A stretch of DNA of 64,000 nucleotides. Source: Variovorax sp. dw_308. Its GTDB lineage: Bacteria > Pseudomonadota > Gammaproteobacteria > Burkholderiales > Burkholderiaceae_C. How positions within the stretch are numbered: the first letter of the stretch is position 1; each line of letters begins with the position of its first letter. A program made the translations under genes and the position numbers. The stretch spans positions 1 through 64,000 of the forward strand of contig NZ_JAATOM010000009.1 in NCBI RefSeq assembly GCF_019207085.1, in the 5' to 3' direction. Below are positions 1-8,964 of this stretch, in pieces. The notes under the pieces are model-generated. The model worked only from the letters and a program-made list of their open reading frames with translations. It did no database searches and had not been told where the DNA came from.

Positions 1-1
1 G

Positions 2-142
2 CAACCGACCGCGCCGTCCGCGCAACCCGCGCAACCCGCGCGAGCGGCCGCACCGGCCGCTCAATCTGTAGCGCCGCCAGCCGCCCAATCTGCCGAACCG
101 GAGGCGCCGAACACCGACTCCGCTCCGTTGCCCCGGCAATAA
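2..142 (+). CDS. C-terminal end of a Pro/Ala/Gln-rich protein (5' end outside window)
   Basis: Reading from base 2, an open frame runs to a TAA at 140-142 and encodes 46 residues made almost entirely of Ala, Pro, Gln and Ser, ending in APLPRQ. The start lies outside the window. GC is very high and third positions are GC-rich, as in the neighbouring real genes. Tails like this are common in envelope or RNase E-like proteins of Burkholderiales, but nothing here identifies the family. The next gene is convergent and ends at 255. Confidence 0.45.
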   Translation, partial: QPTAPSAQPAQPARAAAPAAQSVAPPAAQSAEPEAPNTDSAPLPRQ

Positions 143-254
143 GACCGGGGCCGCCGTCGGACTGTGCGACCCGACCTCCAGTCACCGTCCCCGCAGCAGC
201 GAGCCCGGGTCAGTTTGCCGGGGCGCTGCACCCCTTACGCGCCGGCCGTGCGAA

Positions 255-1034
255 TCAGGTGTGCGTGAACGTCGGCTCGCGCTTGTTCACGAACGCGTCC
301 ATGCCTTCCTTCTGGTCGTTGGTCGCGAACAGCGAATGGAACAGTCGGCGCTCGAACATCACGCCGTCGCTGAGGCCACTTTCGAAGGCGCGGTTGACCG
401 ACTCCTTGGCCGCCATCACCGCTATGCGCGAGAAGCCCGCAATGACCAGCGCCGCGCCGAGCGCCTCGTCGGCCAGCTTGTCGAGGGGCACCACGCGGCT
501 GACCAGGCCGGCGCGTTCGGCCTCGGCCGCGTCCATCATGCGGGCGGTGAGCGCCATGTCCATCGCCTTGCTCTTGCCGACCGCGCGCGGCAGGCGCTGC
601 GTGCCGCCAGCGCCGGGGATCACGCCGATCTTGATCTCGGGCTGGCCGAACTTCGCGTTGTCCGCCGCGATGATGAAGTCGCACATCATCGCCAGCTCGC
701 AGCCGCCGCCGAGCGCAAAGCCGGCCACCGCGGCGATCACGGGCTTGCGGATCGAGCGGATGATTTCCCAGTTGCGGGTGATGAAGTCGCCCTTGTAGAC
801 GTCGGCGAAGCTGTAGCTGGCCATGGCGCGGATGTCGGCGCCCGCTGCAAAGGCACGCTCGCTGCCGGTGACGATGATGCAGCCGATGGCTTCGTCGGCA
901 TCGAAGGCCTTGAGTGCGCTGCCCAACTCGGTCATCAATGCATCGTTGAGTGCGTTGAGCGCCTTGGGACGGTTCAGCGTGATAATGCCGACCGTGCCGG
1001 CCTCGGTGCGCACTTCGATGTTCTCGTAGCTCAT
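255..1034 (-). CDS. Enoyl-CoA hydratase (crotonase family)
   Basis: Hydrates 2-trans-enoyl-CoA to 3-hydroxyacyl-CoA in fatty acid beta-oxidation or a related CoA pathway; cytoplasmic. The 259 residues match the usual crotonase length. Visible signatures are ERAFAAGADI (oxyanion hole), GFALGGGCELAMMCD with one catalytic Glu, and QPEIKIGVIPGAGGTQRLPR with the second Glu. I chose the ATG giving MSYENIEV because GGAG lies 8 nt upstream and the family starts here; the frame stays open further upstream, but that extension is basic and unrelated. No other beta-oxidation gene is adjacent, so substrate chain length cannot be told. PaaF-type activity is an alternative. Confidence 0.9.
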   Translation of the reverse strand: MSYENIEVRTEAGTVGIITLNRPKALNALNDALMTELGSALKAFDADEAIGCIIVTGSERAFAAGADIRAMASYSFADVYKGDFITRNWEIIRSIRKPVIAAVAGFALGGGCELAMMCDFIIAADNAKFGQPEIKIGVIPGAGGTQRLPRAVGKSKAMDMALTARMMDAAEAERAGLVSRVVPLDKLADEALGAALVIAGFSRIAVMAAKESVNRAFESGLSDGVMFERRLFHSLFATNDQKEGMDAFVNKREPTFTHT

Positions 1035-1153
1035 GGTGGTCTCCGTTGGGATGGGGAGGAATGGGAGGGAATGGGGAAAGCGGGATCGAACGACTATAGC
1101 GAGACGGGGCAGCCCGCGCGGTGCACACTCGACGCTCTGCAAGAGGTGCCCCG

Positions 1154-1618
1154 ATGAGCTTGATAACCGCCGTGCTGTTGTTCCTTCACTTGGCCTCGGC
1201 CGCCTTCTGGGTGGGCGGAATGGCGGTGATGCACTTTGCCGTACGCCCCGCGGCGGTGGCCGTGCTGGAGCCGCCGTTGCGCCTGCCGATGCTGGCCGCG
1301 GCGCTGGGGCGTTTCTTCGTGGGGGTGAACGTGGCGATCGTGCTGTTGCTGCTGAGCGGCTTCGTGATGATCACGTTCGCAGGCGGCATGGGCGCGGCGC
1401 GCTGGAACGTGCATGCGATGCTTGGAATCGGGTTGGTGATGATGGCCGTGTATGGCCACATCCGCTTTGGCATCTATCCGAAGCTGCGGCGCGCAATCGC
1501 GGTCAGGGAGTGGCCTGCCGCGGCCAAGCGGCTTCACTTGATCCGCATGCTGGTCGCGTTGAATCTCGTCCTCGGCGTGCTCGTGTTCGCGCTGGCCGTG
1601 GCCGGTCGCACGGGCTGA
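1154..1618 (+). CDS. CopD-like four-helix inner membrane protein
   Basis: The 154-residue protein is mostly hydrophobic, with four predicted membrane segments: around residues 5-25, 47-68, 78-97 and 128-150. The first carries HLASAAFWVGGMAVMHF, an arrangement seen in CopD/PcoD-domain proteins where His and Met may bind metal or haem. It is much shorter than full CopD and resembles the stand-alone CopD-domain proteins of Burkholderiales. The ATG at 1154 follows AAGAGG; an upstream in-frame ATG at 1121 gives a hydrophilic extension and is less likely. No copper-resistance genes are adjacent, so a copper role is only suggested by family. Confidence 0.65.
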   Translation: MSLITAVLLFLHLASAAFWVGGMAVMHFAVRPAAVAVLEPPLRLPMLAAALGRFFVGVNVAIVLLLLSGFVMITFAGGMGAARWNVHAMLGIGLVMMAVYGHIRFGIYPKLRRAIAVREWPAAAKRLHLIRMLVALNLVLGVLVFALAVAGRTG

Positions 1619-1624
1619 AGCGGG

Positions 1625-3442
1625 TCAGTCCACGAGCCAGGCCGAGAGCAGCGCGGGCTCTTGCGCGAACAGGCGCCAGGTCGTCAGGCCGGTGGGCAGC
1701 GTGAGCGGCAGCCGCAAGATGCGCCGGTCGCGCGCGACGATCGCTGTCATCTTCTTCTGCGGACCGAGGTAGAGCGCCAGGTCGTCCAGCTTGGTGATGC
1801 GCCAGGCCTGCGCGGGGTGGCCTTTTTTCGCGGGCACTTCAATGCCGATCCATTCGTCGTTGGCTGCGAAGCCGGCCTGCTCGGCCGCGCCGCCGCGCAG
1901 CACGACCTTCACTTGCACGCTGCCGTTCGTCTCGCTGACGCGCAGGCCCAGTTCCTGCGCGCGCTGCGACGGGTCGTCGAGCGCGGCCACGCCGTGTGCG
2001 CGCAGCAACTCCGACAGGGGCAGCTCGTCGGTGCCATGCACCCAGGCTGCCATCTCCTCGTCGAAGGTGCGGCCGCCGATGGCCAGCAACGCGCTGGCGA
2101 AGTCGGCCTCGGTGATCGGGCCGCCCGCGCTCACGTTCCACAACAGCCGCATCACATCGTCGAGCGAGCCATTGCCTTCGCGGCGCAGCGTGAGGTCGAA
2201 GCACAGTGCGACCAGCGAGCCCTTGGTGTAGTAGCTGATGGTGCTGTTGGGCGTCTGCTCGTCTTGCCGGTAGTACTTGATCCAGGCATCGAAGCTGGCC
2301 TGCGCCACCGACTGCACCAAGCGCCCGGGAGACTGCAGCACGCCGTTGATGGTCTTGTTGATGAGCCTCAGGTAGCCCGCGTTGTCGATGCGTTCCGCGC
2401 GGCGCAGCAGCAGGTCGTCGTAGTAGCTGGTGAAGCCTTCGAAGAGCCAGAGCAGTTCGGTGTGGTTCTCTTGCCCGTAGTCGTAGCGCGCGAATTCCGC
2501 GGGTCGCAGGCGCTTCACGTTCCACGTGTGGAAGTACTCGTGGCTGATCAGGCCCAGCAGCGTGGTGTAGCCCTCGGGCTGCTTGCGGGCTTCGAGTTGC
2601 GGCAGGTCGCGGCGGGTGCAGATCAGCGCGGTGGAATGGCGATGCTCGAGGCCGCCGTAGCCGTCGTCGACGGCGTTCAGCATGAACACGTAGCGGTCGA
2701 AAGGCGCGCTCGGACCGCCGCGCTTGCCGACCTTGTCGCCATGCCAGAAGCGCATCTCGGTCTCGCAGATGGCGCGGGTGTCGGCGATCAGCTTGTCGCC
2801 GTCGAAGGATGCGGTGGCGCCAGCGACCACGAAGCAATGCGGCACGCCGCAGACGCTGAAGTCGGCGCTCCAGAAGGCGCCCATCTCGACCGGCGAGTCG
2901 GCCAGTTCGTCGTAGTTGGCGGCCCAATGCAGGCCGAAACCCTGGGCGTCGGTCACCACGCCGTGCAGGGCGGTGGCGCAGGACCACTGTGCGCCGCCGG
3001 GCACGGGTTCGGGCGCGACGATCTCGATGCCGTGCGGGTTTTCGGTCTGCCCCTCGACACGCAGGCAAAGGCTGGTGCCATTGAAGAAGCCGCGGTCGGC
3101 ATCGAGCCAGGCGGTGCGCACCGAATGGTCGTAGGCACAGACCTCGTAGCGCAGCACGAGCGTCTTGCCGGCGGCGCAGTCGACTTGCCAGCTGTGCTTG
3201 TCGAGCTGCTGAATGGCCAGCGCGCGGCGGCCTTGCGATGCGCTCAGCTTCTGCAGGTTCTTGGCGAATTCGCGGACCAGGTAGCTGCCCGGTATCCACA
3301 CCGGCAGCGACACGCGCTGCAGCGCGGCCGGGCTGTCGATGGTGAGCGTGATGGCGAACAGGTGCGCGTGGCGGTCGGCGCATTCGACGCGGTAGCGCAG
3401 CGCCGGCGCTTTGCGGCGCGGGGTGGCAACGGCCGGCGCCAT
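1625..3442 (-). CDS. M61 family metallopeptidase (glycyl aminopeptidase-like) with C-terminal PDZ domain
   Basis: This 605-residue protein has the M61 layout: an N-terminal beta domain (about 15-190), a catalytic domain with HEYFHTWNVKR (zinc ligands H301 and H305, catalytic E302) and a downstream FEGFTSYYDD supplying the third ligand, then a PDZ domain near residues 495-560. M61 enzymes remove N-terminal Gly or Ala from peptides. No signal peptide is apparent. The ATG overlaps the stop of dsbC in a TGATG junction, so translation is probably coupled. A TTG directly upstream is possible but unnecessary. Confidence 0.88.
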   Translation of the reverse strand: MAPAVATPRRKAPALRYRVECADRHAHLFAITLTIDSPAALQRVSLPVWIPGSYLVREFAKNLQKLSASQGRRALAIQQLDKHSWQVDCAAGKTLVLRYEVCAYDHSVRTAWLDADRGFFNGTSLCLRVEGQTENPHGIEIVAPEPVPGGAQWSCATALHGVVTDAQGFGLHWAANYDELADSPVEMGAFWSADFSVCGVPHCFVVAGATASFDGDKLIADTRAICETEMRFWHGDKVGKRGGPSAPFDRYVFMLNAVDDGYGGLEHRHSTALICTRRDLPQLEARKQPEGYTTLLGLISHEYFHTWNVKRLRPAEFARYDYGQENHTELLWLFEGFTSYYDDLLLRRAERIDNAGYLRLINKTINGVLQSPGRLVQSVAQASFDAWIKYYRQDEQTPNSTISYYTKGSLVALCFDLTLRREGNGSLDDVMRLLWNVSAGGPITEADFASALLAIGGRTFDEEMAAWVHGTDELPLSELLRAHGVAALDDPSQRAQELGLRVSETNGSVQVKVVLRGGAAEQAGFAANDEWIGIEVPAKKGHPAQAWRITKLDDLALYLGPQKKMTAIVARDRRILRLPLTLPTGLTTWRLFAQEPALLSAWLVD

Positions 3443-4173
3443 CAATTGGCCGCGGCGAGTTGTTTCTCGACCTGGGCTGCCGGAATGGCGCCCGGTGCGC
3501 GCGTGCCGTCCGCAAAGATAAGCGTGGGCGTGCCCGTGATGTTGTACTTGCGGCCGAAGGCGACGTTGCGCTCAAGCGCCGCCGTGTCGCAGTTGGCGGG
3601 TGCGTCCTGCGGCTTGACCTCGCCGGACATCCAGTCGTTCCAGCTCTTCGCCTTGTCCTTGCTGCACCAGATGTTCTTCGACTTGACGGTCGAATCCGGG
3701 CCCAGGACCGGGTAGAGGAACAGGTAGACGGTGACGTTGTCGACGTTCTTCATGTCGCGCTCGAAGTGCTTGCAGTAGCCGCAGTTCGGGTCCTCGAACA
3801 CCGCCAGCTTGCGCTTGCCGTTGCCGCGCACGATCTTGAAGGCGTCGTTGACGGGCAGCTTGTCGAAGGCGACTTCGCTGAGCTTCTCGACGCGCTCCTC
3901 GGTCAGGTTGCGGCGCGCCTTCACGTCGATCAGGTTGCCCTGCAGCAAGTAGTTGCCGTCGGCGTCGGTGTAGAAGATCTCGAAGCCGTTGATGCGCACT
4001 TCGAAGAGGCCCGGCATCGGCGACTTGGTGATCTCGTCGATCTTGGCGAATTGCGGGATGCGTGCGGCCAGGTTCTTGCGGATCTCGGCTTCGCCGGCGT
4101 GTGCCTGCAGCGTGACGGCAAGAACACTGCCGAAGGCCAGGGTAGCGAGGAGGTTGCGAGCGAGCTTCATCAT
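3442..4173 (-). CDS. dsbC: Periplasmic thiol:disulfide interchange protein DsbC
   Basis: A protein-disulfide isomerase that reshuffles wrong disulfides in periplasmic proteins; in known systems it is kept reduced by DsbD. The 243 residues begin with a Sec signal peptide (MMKLARNLLATLAFGSVLAV, cleavage near AHA-GE). A DsbC/G dimerisation domain follows (about 27-95), then a thioredoxin fold with active-site CGYC (C131/C134) and the cis-proline loop GTPTLIF. A second Cys pair (IWCSKDK and PANCDT) fits the structural disulfide of DsbC. Two consecutive ATGs make the exact start ambiguous by one residue. It lies between the FAD hydroxylase (19 nt upstream) and the M61 peptidase (overlapping), probably one operon. 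Confidence 0.92.
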   Translation of the reverse strand: MMKLARNLLATLAFGSVLAVTLQAHAGEAEIRKNLAARIPQFAKIDEITKSPMPGLFEVRINGFEIFYTDADGNYLLQGNLIDVKARRNLTEERVEKLSEVAFDKLPVNDAFKIVRGNGKRKLAVFEDPNCGYCKHFERDMKNVDNVTVYLFLYPVLGPDSTVKSKNIWCSKDKAKSWNDWMSGEVKPQDAPANCDTAALERNVAFGRKYNITGTPTLIFADGTRAPGAIPAAQVEKQLAAAN

Positions 4174-4192
4174 GGTTGGACTTGTTGGTGGA

Positions 4193-5311
4193 TCAGCGAA
4201 GGCCCATGGCCTGCCGGGCGATCCAGTTCTTGAGCAGTTGGGTCTGGTTGAAGCCGCGCATGCCCCAGTTGCGCAACGTGGGGATTGGATCCACGGTCTG
4301 CGAAAAAAGTTGCTGGAGACCGTCGGTGGTGAGGCTCATCGCCAGCACGTCGGCACGGCGGGCGCGTTCGTAGCGGCGCAGCAGGCGCGGGTCCCCCACG
4401 CTGCGCCAGTATTCGCGGTCTTTGAGGACGCCGGCCAGTGCGGCGGCGTCGGCCAGGCCGAGGTTCAGGCCCTGGCCGGCCAGCGGGTGCACGGTGTGTG
4501 CGGCATCGCCGGCCAGGGCCCAGGACTTGCCGTCCGGGAAGGCGCCGGTCCAGCGGTCGGCCATGGCGCGCTGCAGCGGCCAGGCGGCGCGTTCGCTGGT
4601 GAGCGTGAGGGCGCCGAGGGCGTTGCGCGTGGCCTGGCCCAACGCCGCCGCGAACTGGGCGGCGTCCTGCGCCATCAGTTCGGGCGCGCGGAACTGGTCG
4701 ACCGACCACACCAGCGCCACCTGCCGGCCGGCCGCGCCGCCGAGGGGCAGCAAGGCCAGCACCTCGCCCTTGTCGTTGAACCATTGGCGGGCCATGCCAT
4801 CGTGCGGGCGCTCGGCTTCGAGGCGGGCCGCAATGGCGTGCTGCGGGTAGCGGGTGACCTCATAGCGCACACCCAGGCCCTCGCGCGTCGCGCTGCCCTT
4901 GCCTTCGCAGACCACGGTCAGTGCGGCCGGGACCGGAGTTTCACGCACGTCGATCATGGGCTGGAAGCGCACGGCATCGGCCAGCTGGCGTTCCAGCGCG
5001 GGCACATCGACGATCCAGGCCAGCGCGTCGACCTTCTGGCGCTGCGCATCGAACTGCACGCGCCCGCCGTCGTCGCCATGCACCTGCATCTCGCGCACGG
5101 CGGTAGCGTGCGCATCGTCGGGCCAGGCGCGCAGCGATTCGAGCATGGTGCGCGAGGCGGTATTGAGCGCATAGGCGCGCACGTCGTCCTGGCTCGAGCG
5201 GGTCGCCGGCGCGACGAGGGCTACGCGCACGCGCTCGCGCGCGAGCAGAAGCGCCAGTGTGCGGCCGACGATGCCGGCGCCGCGAATGCAAACCTCGGGG
5301 GGAAGAGCCAT
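4193..5311 (-). CDS. UbiH/UbiF-type FAD-dependent hydroxylase
   Basis: A flavin monooxygenase probably acting on a ring-hydroxylation step of ubiquinone synthesis. The 372-residue protein has the dinucleotide fold GAGIVGRTLALLLAR at residues 10-24, a DG-like central section, and GDAAHTVHPLAGQGLNLG near residue 267, the FAD-ribityl motif typical of UbiH/F/I. I chose MALPPEV as start because the fold begins ten residues later; the longer frame adds a low-quality extension into the divergent intergenic space. It is divergent from the MOSC gene and probably leads the operon with dsbC and the M61 gene. Which hydroxylation it performs cannot be decided from sequence. Confidence 0.82.
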   Translation of the reverse strand: MALPPEVCIRGAGIVGRTLALLLARERVRVALVAPATRSSQDDVRAYALNTASRTMLESLRAWPDDAHATAVREMQVHGDDGGRVQFDAQRQKVDALAWIVDVPALERQLADAVRFQPMIDVRETPVPAALTVVCEGKGSATREGLGVRYEVTRYPQHAIAARLEAERPHDGMARQWFNDKGEVLALLPLGGAAGRQVALVWSVDQFRAPELMAQDAAQFAAALGQATRNALGALTLTSERAAWPLQRAMADRWTGAFPDGKSWALAGDAAHTVHPLAGQGLNLGLADAAALAGVLKDREYWRSVGDPRLLRRYERARRADVLAMSLTTDGLQQLFSQTVDPIPTLRNWGMRGFNQTQLLKNWIARQAMGLR

Positions 5312-5385
5312 CGCGGGATTGTAGGAGTTGGGGCTGGGCGGCGTGGACTGCGGGAGAATCCCGCTTCTTCCCCAAGGATCCATTC

Positions 5386-6267
5386 GTGACATCTGCCGCC
5401 TTCGATCTCCAGGCCACCATCGCCCGTCTTCTCGTCTACCCGGTCAAGTCTTGTGCCGGGGTGGACCTGCCGGAAGTGCTGCTGACCGAAACCGGCCTGG
5501 AGTTCGACCGCGCCTGGATGGTGGTCGACGCCGGGGGCGAGTTCGTCTCGCAGCGGGAACTGCCCCGGATGGCGCTGATCCAGCCCAAGCTCAAGCAGTT
5601 CGAGATGGTGCTGCGCGCCCCCGGCATGCTGGCGCTGCACGTCGCCTACGACCGGGTCGAGCAGCCGATGCGCGTGCGGGTGTGGAGCGACGAGGTGGCG
5701 GCCTACGACATGGGCGACGTCGCGGCCCAGTGGTTCAGCGATTTCCTCTCGGAGCCCGGAAAGCCGCAGAAGCTGCGCCTGGTGCGCTTCGACCCAGAGC
5801 ACAAGCGCATCTCCAGCCTGAAGTGGACCGATGGTGTCGAGGCCCAGAACCAGTTTGCCGATGGCTTTGCGTTGCTGGTGGCGAGCGAGGCGTCGCTGGC
5901 GGAGCTCAACGAGAAGCTGGTCGCCGAGGGCCACGAGGCAGTCGTCATGGAACGGTTCCGGCCCAACATCGTGCTGGCCGGTGTCGAGGCACAGGACGAG
6001 GACCGCCTGGAGACCATGCACATCGCGACGGGCGAGGGCGAGGCGCTGCTGCAGCCGGTCAAGCCCTGTCCGCGCTGCCCGATGCCCGACATCGATCCCA
6101 AGACCGCCATCAGCAGCCCCGAGGTGGGCGACATGTTGCGCACCTACCGGCAGAATGCGCGCGTCGACGGTGCGGTCACCTTCGGCATGAACGCGATCGT
6201 GCTGCAAGGCATCGATTACATGCTGAAGGTCGGCCAGCCTGTCGCGGCCAACTACCGCTTCGAATAG
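5386..6267 (+). CDS. MOSC domain-containing protein (YcbX/mARC-like)
   Basis: Carries an N-terminal MOSC beta-barrel domain (ARLLVYPVKSCAGVDLPEV, residues 10-28) and a C-terminal MOSC domain with RFRPNIVLAG and KPCPRCPMPDID, where a conserved Cys coordinates molybdenum in mARC/YcbX proteins. These enzymes reduce N-hydroxylated substrates. The start is a GTG: AAGGA sits 7 nt upstream and the family begins here, while the longer frame reads back through the divergent promoter region. The length of 293 residues is normal for the stand-alone form; no ferredoxin domain is fused. Confidence 0.85.
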   Translation: MTSAAFDLQATIARLLVYPVKSCAGVDLPEVLLTETGLEFDRAWMVVDAGGEFVSQRELPRMALIQPKLKQFEMVLRAPGMLALHVAYDRVEQPMRVRVWSDEVAAYDMGDVAAQWFSDFLSEPGKPQKLRLVRFDPEHKRISSLKWTDGVEAQNQFADGFALLVASEASLAELNEKLVAEGHEAVVMERFRPNIVLAGVEAQDEDRLETMHIATGEGEALLQPVKPCPRCPMPDIDPKTAISSPEVGDMLRTYRQNARVDGAVTFGMNAIVLQGIDYMLKVGQPVAANYRFE

Positions 6268-6335
6268 CCGTAACGTGCCCAATGCCCCGGCCGCTAAAAT
6301 CGCCGGCTCCCCAGATTCCCTGAAAGAACCCCGCC

Positions 6336-7427
6336 ATGAGTCTCCAGTGCGGCATCGTCGGCTTGCCGAACGTCGGCAAGTCCACCCTTTTCAACGCATT
6401 GACCAAGGCAGGCATCGCGGCGGAAAACTATCCCTTCTGCACCATCGAGCCGAACACCGGCGTGGTGGAAGTGCCTGACCCGCGCCTGGCGCAGCTCAGC
6501 GCGATCGTCAAGCCCGAGCGCATCGTGCCGGCCATCGTCGAGTTCGTCGACATCGCAGGCCTCGTGGCGGGTGCGAGCACCGGCGAAGGTCTGGGCAACA
6601 AGTTTCTCGCCCACATCCGCGAGACCGATGCCACGGTCAACGTGGTGCGCTGCTTCGACGACGACAACGTGATCCACGTGGCCGGCAAGGTCGACCCGAT
6701 CTCCGACATCGAAGTGATCCAGACCGAGCTCTGCCTGGCCGACCTCTCGACGGTCGAGAAGGCCTTGCACCGCCACACCAAGGTGGCGCGTTCGGGCGAC
6801 AAGGACGCGCAGAAGCTAGTCGGCCTGCTGGAGCGCTGCCAGAAGGCGTTGAACGAGAACATCCCGGTGCGCGCGCTCGAGTTCTCGAAGGAAGAGATGC
6901 CGCTGGTCAAGTCCTTCACGCTGATCACGGCGAAGCCGGCGATGTTCGTAGGCAACGTGTCGGAGACCGGCTTCGATAACAACCCCTACCTCGACCGCCT
7001 GCGCGAATATGCCGCCAGGCAGGGCGCGCCCGTCGTCGCCATCTGCGCCAAGATCGAAGCCGAACTCGCCGACATGGACGACGAGGACAAGAAGATGTTC
7101 CTTGCCGAGATCGGCCAGGACGAGCCGGGCCTCAACCGCCTAATCCGCGCCGCGTTCAAGCTGCTGGGCCTGCAGACCTACTTCACCGCCGGCGTGAAGG
7201 AAGTGCGCGCCTGGACCATCCACATCGGCGACACCGGCCCGCAAGCCGCCGGCGTGATCCACGGCGATTTCGAGAAGGGCTACATCCGCGCCCAGACCAT
7301 CGCCTTCGACGACTACATCGCCTTCAAGGGCGAGCAGGGCGCGAAGGACGCGGGCAAGATGCGCAGCGAAGGCAAGGAATACGTCGTCAAGGATGGCGAC
7401 GTGATGAACTTCCTGTTCAGCCCTTGA
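6336..7427 (+). CDS. ychF: Redox-regulated ribosome-binding ATPase YchF (OLA1/Obg family)
   Basis: The 363-residue protein is full length. It has G1 GLPNVGKSTLFN at residues 8-19, G3 DIAGLVAGAS, an inserted coiled-coil segment, and a C-terminal TGS domain (about 280-363, ending GDVMNFLFS). YchF prefers ATP over GTP, binds the ribosome and is tied to oxidative-stress responses. It appears monocistronic: the MOSC gene ends 68 nt upstream and a hairpin terminator follows the stop. Confidence 0.96.
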   Translation: MSLQCGIVGLPNVGKSTLFNALTKAGIAAENYPFCTIEPNTGVVEVPDPRLAQLSAIVKPERIVPAIVEFVDIAGLVAGASTGEGLGNKFLAHIRETDATVNVVRCFDDDNVIHVAGKVDPISDIEVIQTELCLADLSTVEKALHRHTKVARSGDKDAQKLVGLLERCQKALNENIPVRALEFSKEEMPLVKSFTLITAKPAMFVGNVSETGFDNNPYLDRLREYAARQGAPVVAICAKIEAELADMDDEDKKMFLAEIGQDEPGLNRLIRAAFKLLGLQTYFTAGVKEVRAWTIHIGDTGPQAAGVIHGDFEKGYIRAQTIAFDDYIAFKGEQGAKDAGKMRSEGKEYVVKDGDVMNFLFSP

Positions 7428-7433
7428 TGCGAT

Positions 7434-7465
7434 TGCGGCCTCGTTCGCAGGGCCGCTTTCTTCTA
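7434..7465 (+). terminator. Intrinsic terminator after ychF
   Basis: A six-pair G+C stem (GCGGCC at 7435-7440 with GGCCGC at 7451-7456) encloses a 10-nt loop and is followed by a T-rich run, TTTCTTCTATTT. It sits in the 35-nt gap between convergent ychF and the MFS gene. Confidence 0.6.
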
Positions 7466-8836
7466 TTTGGCGACGACCAGCCGCAAGCCGCTGGTCACGC
7501 TCGCCACCGCCGCGAAGGCCGCGCCCAGCCACAGCGCATTCGTTGCGCCGTGCACGCCGGCCAGGCTGAAGCACAGCGCGGTCAATGCGGCGCCCGTGGC
7601 CTGGCCCAGCAAGCGTGAAGTGGCGATGGTCCCGCTCGCACCGCCGGCACGCTCGGGCGGTGCGGCCGACATGAGGGCGCGCAGGTTGGGTGCCTGGAAG
7701 AAGCCGAAGCCCGCGCCGCAGATCGCCATGCGGATCGCGATGTCGAGCACGCTGGGGTCGGCCGGCAGCAGCGCCAGCGAGACCATGCCCGCGCTCAGCA
7801 CGGCGAGGCCGATGCCACCCAGCATCCCCGGCGGATAGTGGTCGGCGAGCCGGCCCGCGAGCGGCGCGGCAAAGGCCACCACCAGCGACCACGGCGACAT
7901 CAGGAAACCCGTGTCGACCTGGTTGCGATGCAGCACGCCTTCGAAGTAGAACGGTAGAGAGACGAAAGCCAGCCCCTGCGCGGCAAAGGTGCAGACCGAG
8001 GTGATCGACGACAGCGCGAAGGCTGGGCGTCGGAACAAATCGACCGGCAGGATCGGCGAGGGCCGGCCATGCTCGCGTCGCACCAGCAGCATGCCGAACA
8101 CCAATGCCACCGCGAGCGCGCCCAGCCACCAGCCCATCGGCTCGCGCTGCGCGGCCGAACCCAATGCGAGGATCAGCGCCGTGAAGGCCACCACGTTGTA
8201 GACGGCCGCGAGCTTGTCGAAGCCGTGCGTGCCGCGCGGCGAGGCCGGCAGAGACGGCATGGCGACCGCCAGCGCTGCAATGCCGAGCGGCACGTTGATG
8301 CCGAACAGCCACGGCCATGGCGCAACGCTCAGCACCAGCGAGGCCACGCTCGGCCCGACCGCGAAGCCGATGCCCACCACCAGCGCATTGAGGCCCACGC
8401 CGCGGCCGAGCCGATGCGGCGGATAGATGAAGCGCAGCAGTGCGGCATTCACGCTCATGATTCCGCTGGCGCCGAGGCCCTGCAGCGCGCGTGCGGCCGC
8501 GAGTGCAGGCAGCGTGGTGGCGAGCGCGCAGGCCAGCGAGGCGAGCGTGAAGATCGCGAGCCCGCCGATGTAGATGCGCCGGTGCCCCACGATGTCGCCC
8601 AGCGCCGCGAGCGGCAGGATGGTCGCGACCATCGCGAGCTGGTAGGCGTTGATGACCCAGACCGAGGCCGCCGGCGCGGCCAGCAAGTCGGCCGCGATCG
8701 CGGGCAGGGCGGTGTTGGCGATGGCCGTGTCGAGCGTGGCCAGCAGAACGGCCACCATGATTGCGGCGAGGGCGCGGCGGCCGCGGGGCGTGAGTGCATC
8801 GGCCGATGCGTTGTAGAGAGTCGACGGGCGATCCAT
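7463..8836 (-). CDS. MFS drug/proton antiporter, DHA2 (14-helix) type
   Basis: An inner-membrane efflux transporter of 457 residues. It has the antiporter motif C-like stretch LQGLGASGIMSVNAAL, motif A LGDIVGHRRIYIGG, and the N-terminal LDTAIANTALPAIAADL typical of EmrB/QacA-like DHA2 proteins. Hydrophobic segments fill nearly the whole length. I chose the ATG of MDRPSTLY, since the longer frame adds a charged extension with no family support. It is divergent from the GST gene with about 130 nt between them; no regulator gene is adjacent. The substrate is unknown. Confidence 0.85.
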   Translation of the reverse strand: MDRPSTLYNASADALTPRGRRALAAIMVAVLLATLDTAIANTALPAIAADLLAAPAASVWVINAYQLAMVATILPLAALGDIVGHRRIYIGGLAIFTLASLACALATTLPALAAARALQGLGASGIMSVNAALLRFIYPPHRLGRGVGLNALVVGIGFAVGPSVASLVLSVAPWPWLFGINVPLGIAALAVAMPSLPASPRGTHGFDKLAAVYNVVAFTALILALGSAAQREPMGWWLGALAVALVFGMLLVRREHGRPSPILPVDLFRRPAFALSSITSVCTFAAQGLAFVSLPFYFEGVLHRNQVDTGFLMSPWSLVVAFAAPLAGRLADHYPPGMLGGIGLAVLSAGMVSLALLPADPSVLDIAIRMAICGAGFGFFQAPNLRALMSAAPPERAGGASGTIATSRLLGQATGAALTALCFSLAGVHGATNALWLGAAFAAVASVTSGLRLVVAK

Positions 8837-8964
8837 GAGGGCGCAGGGTGATGCGACCGGAATGCCGCGTGTGGCATCGATGGTAGCGGTGCACCGTTCA
8901 TCGCGTCGGCGAGCGCTTCGGCACACGCTGACATAGACTGCGCCGTCCCATCAGGCCCCCGTCC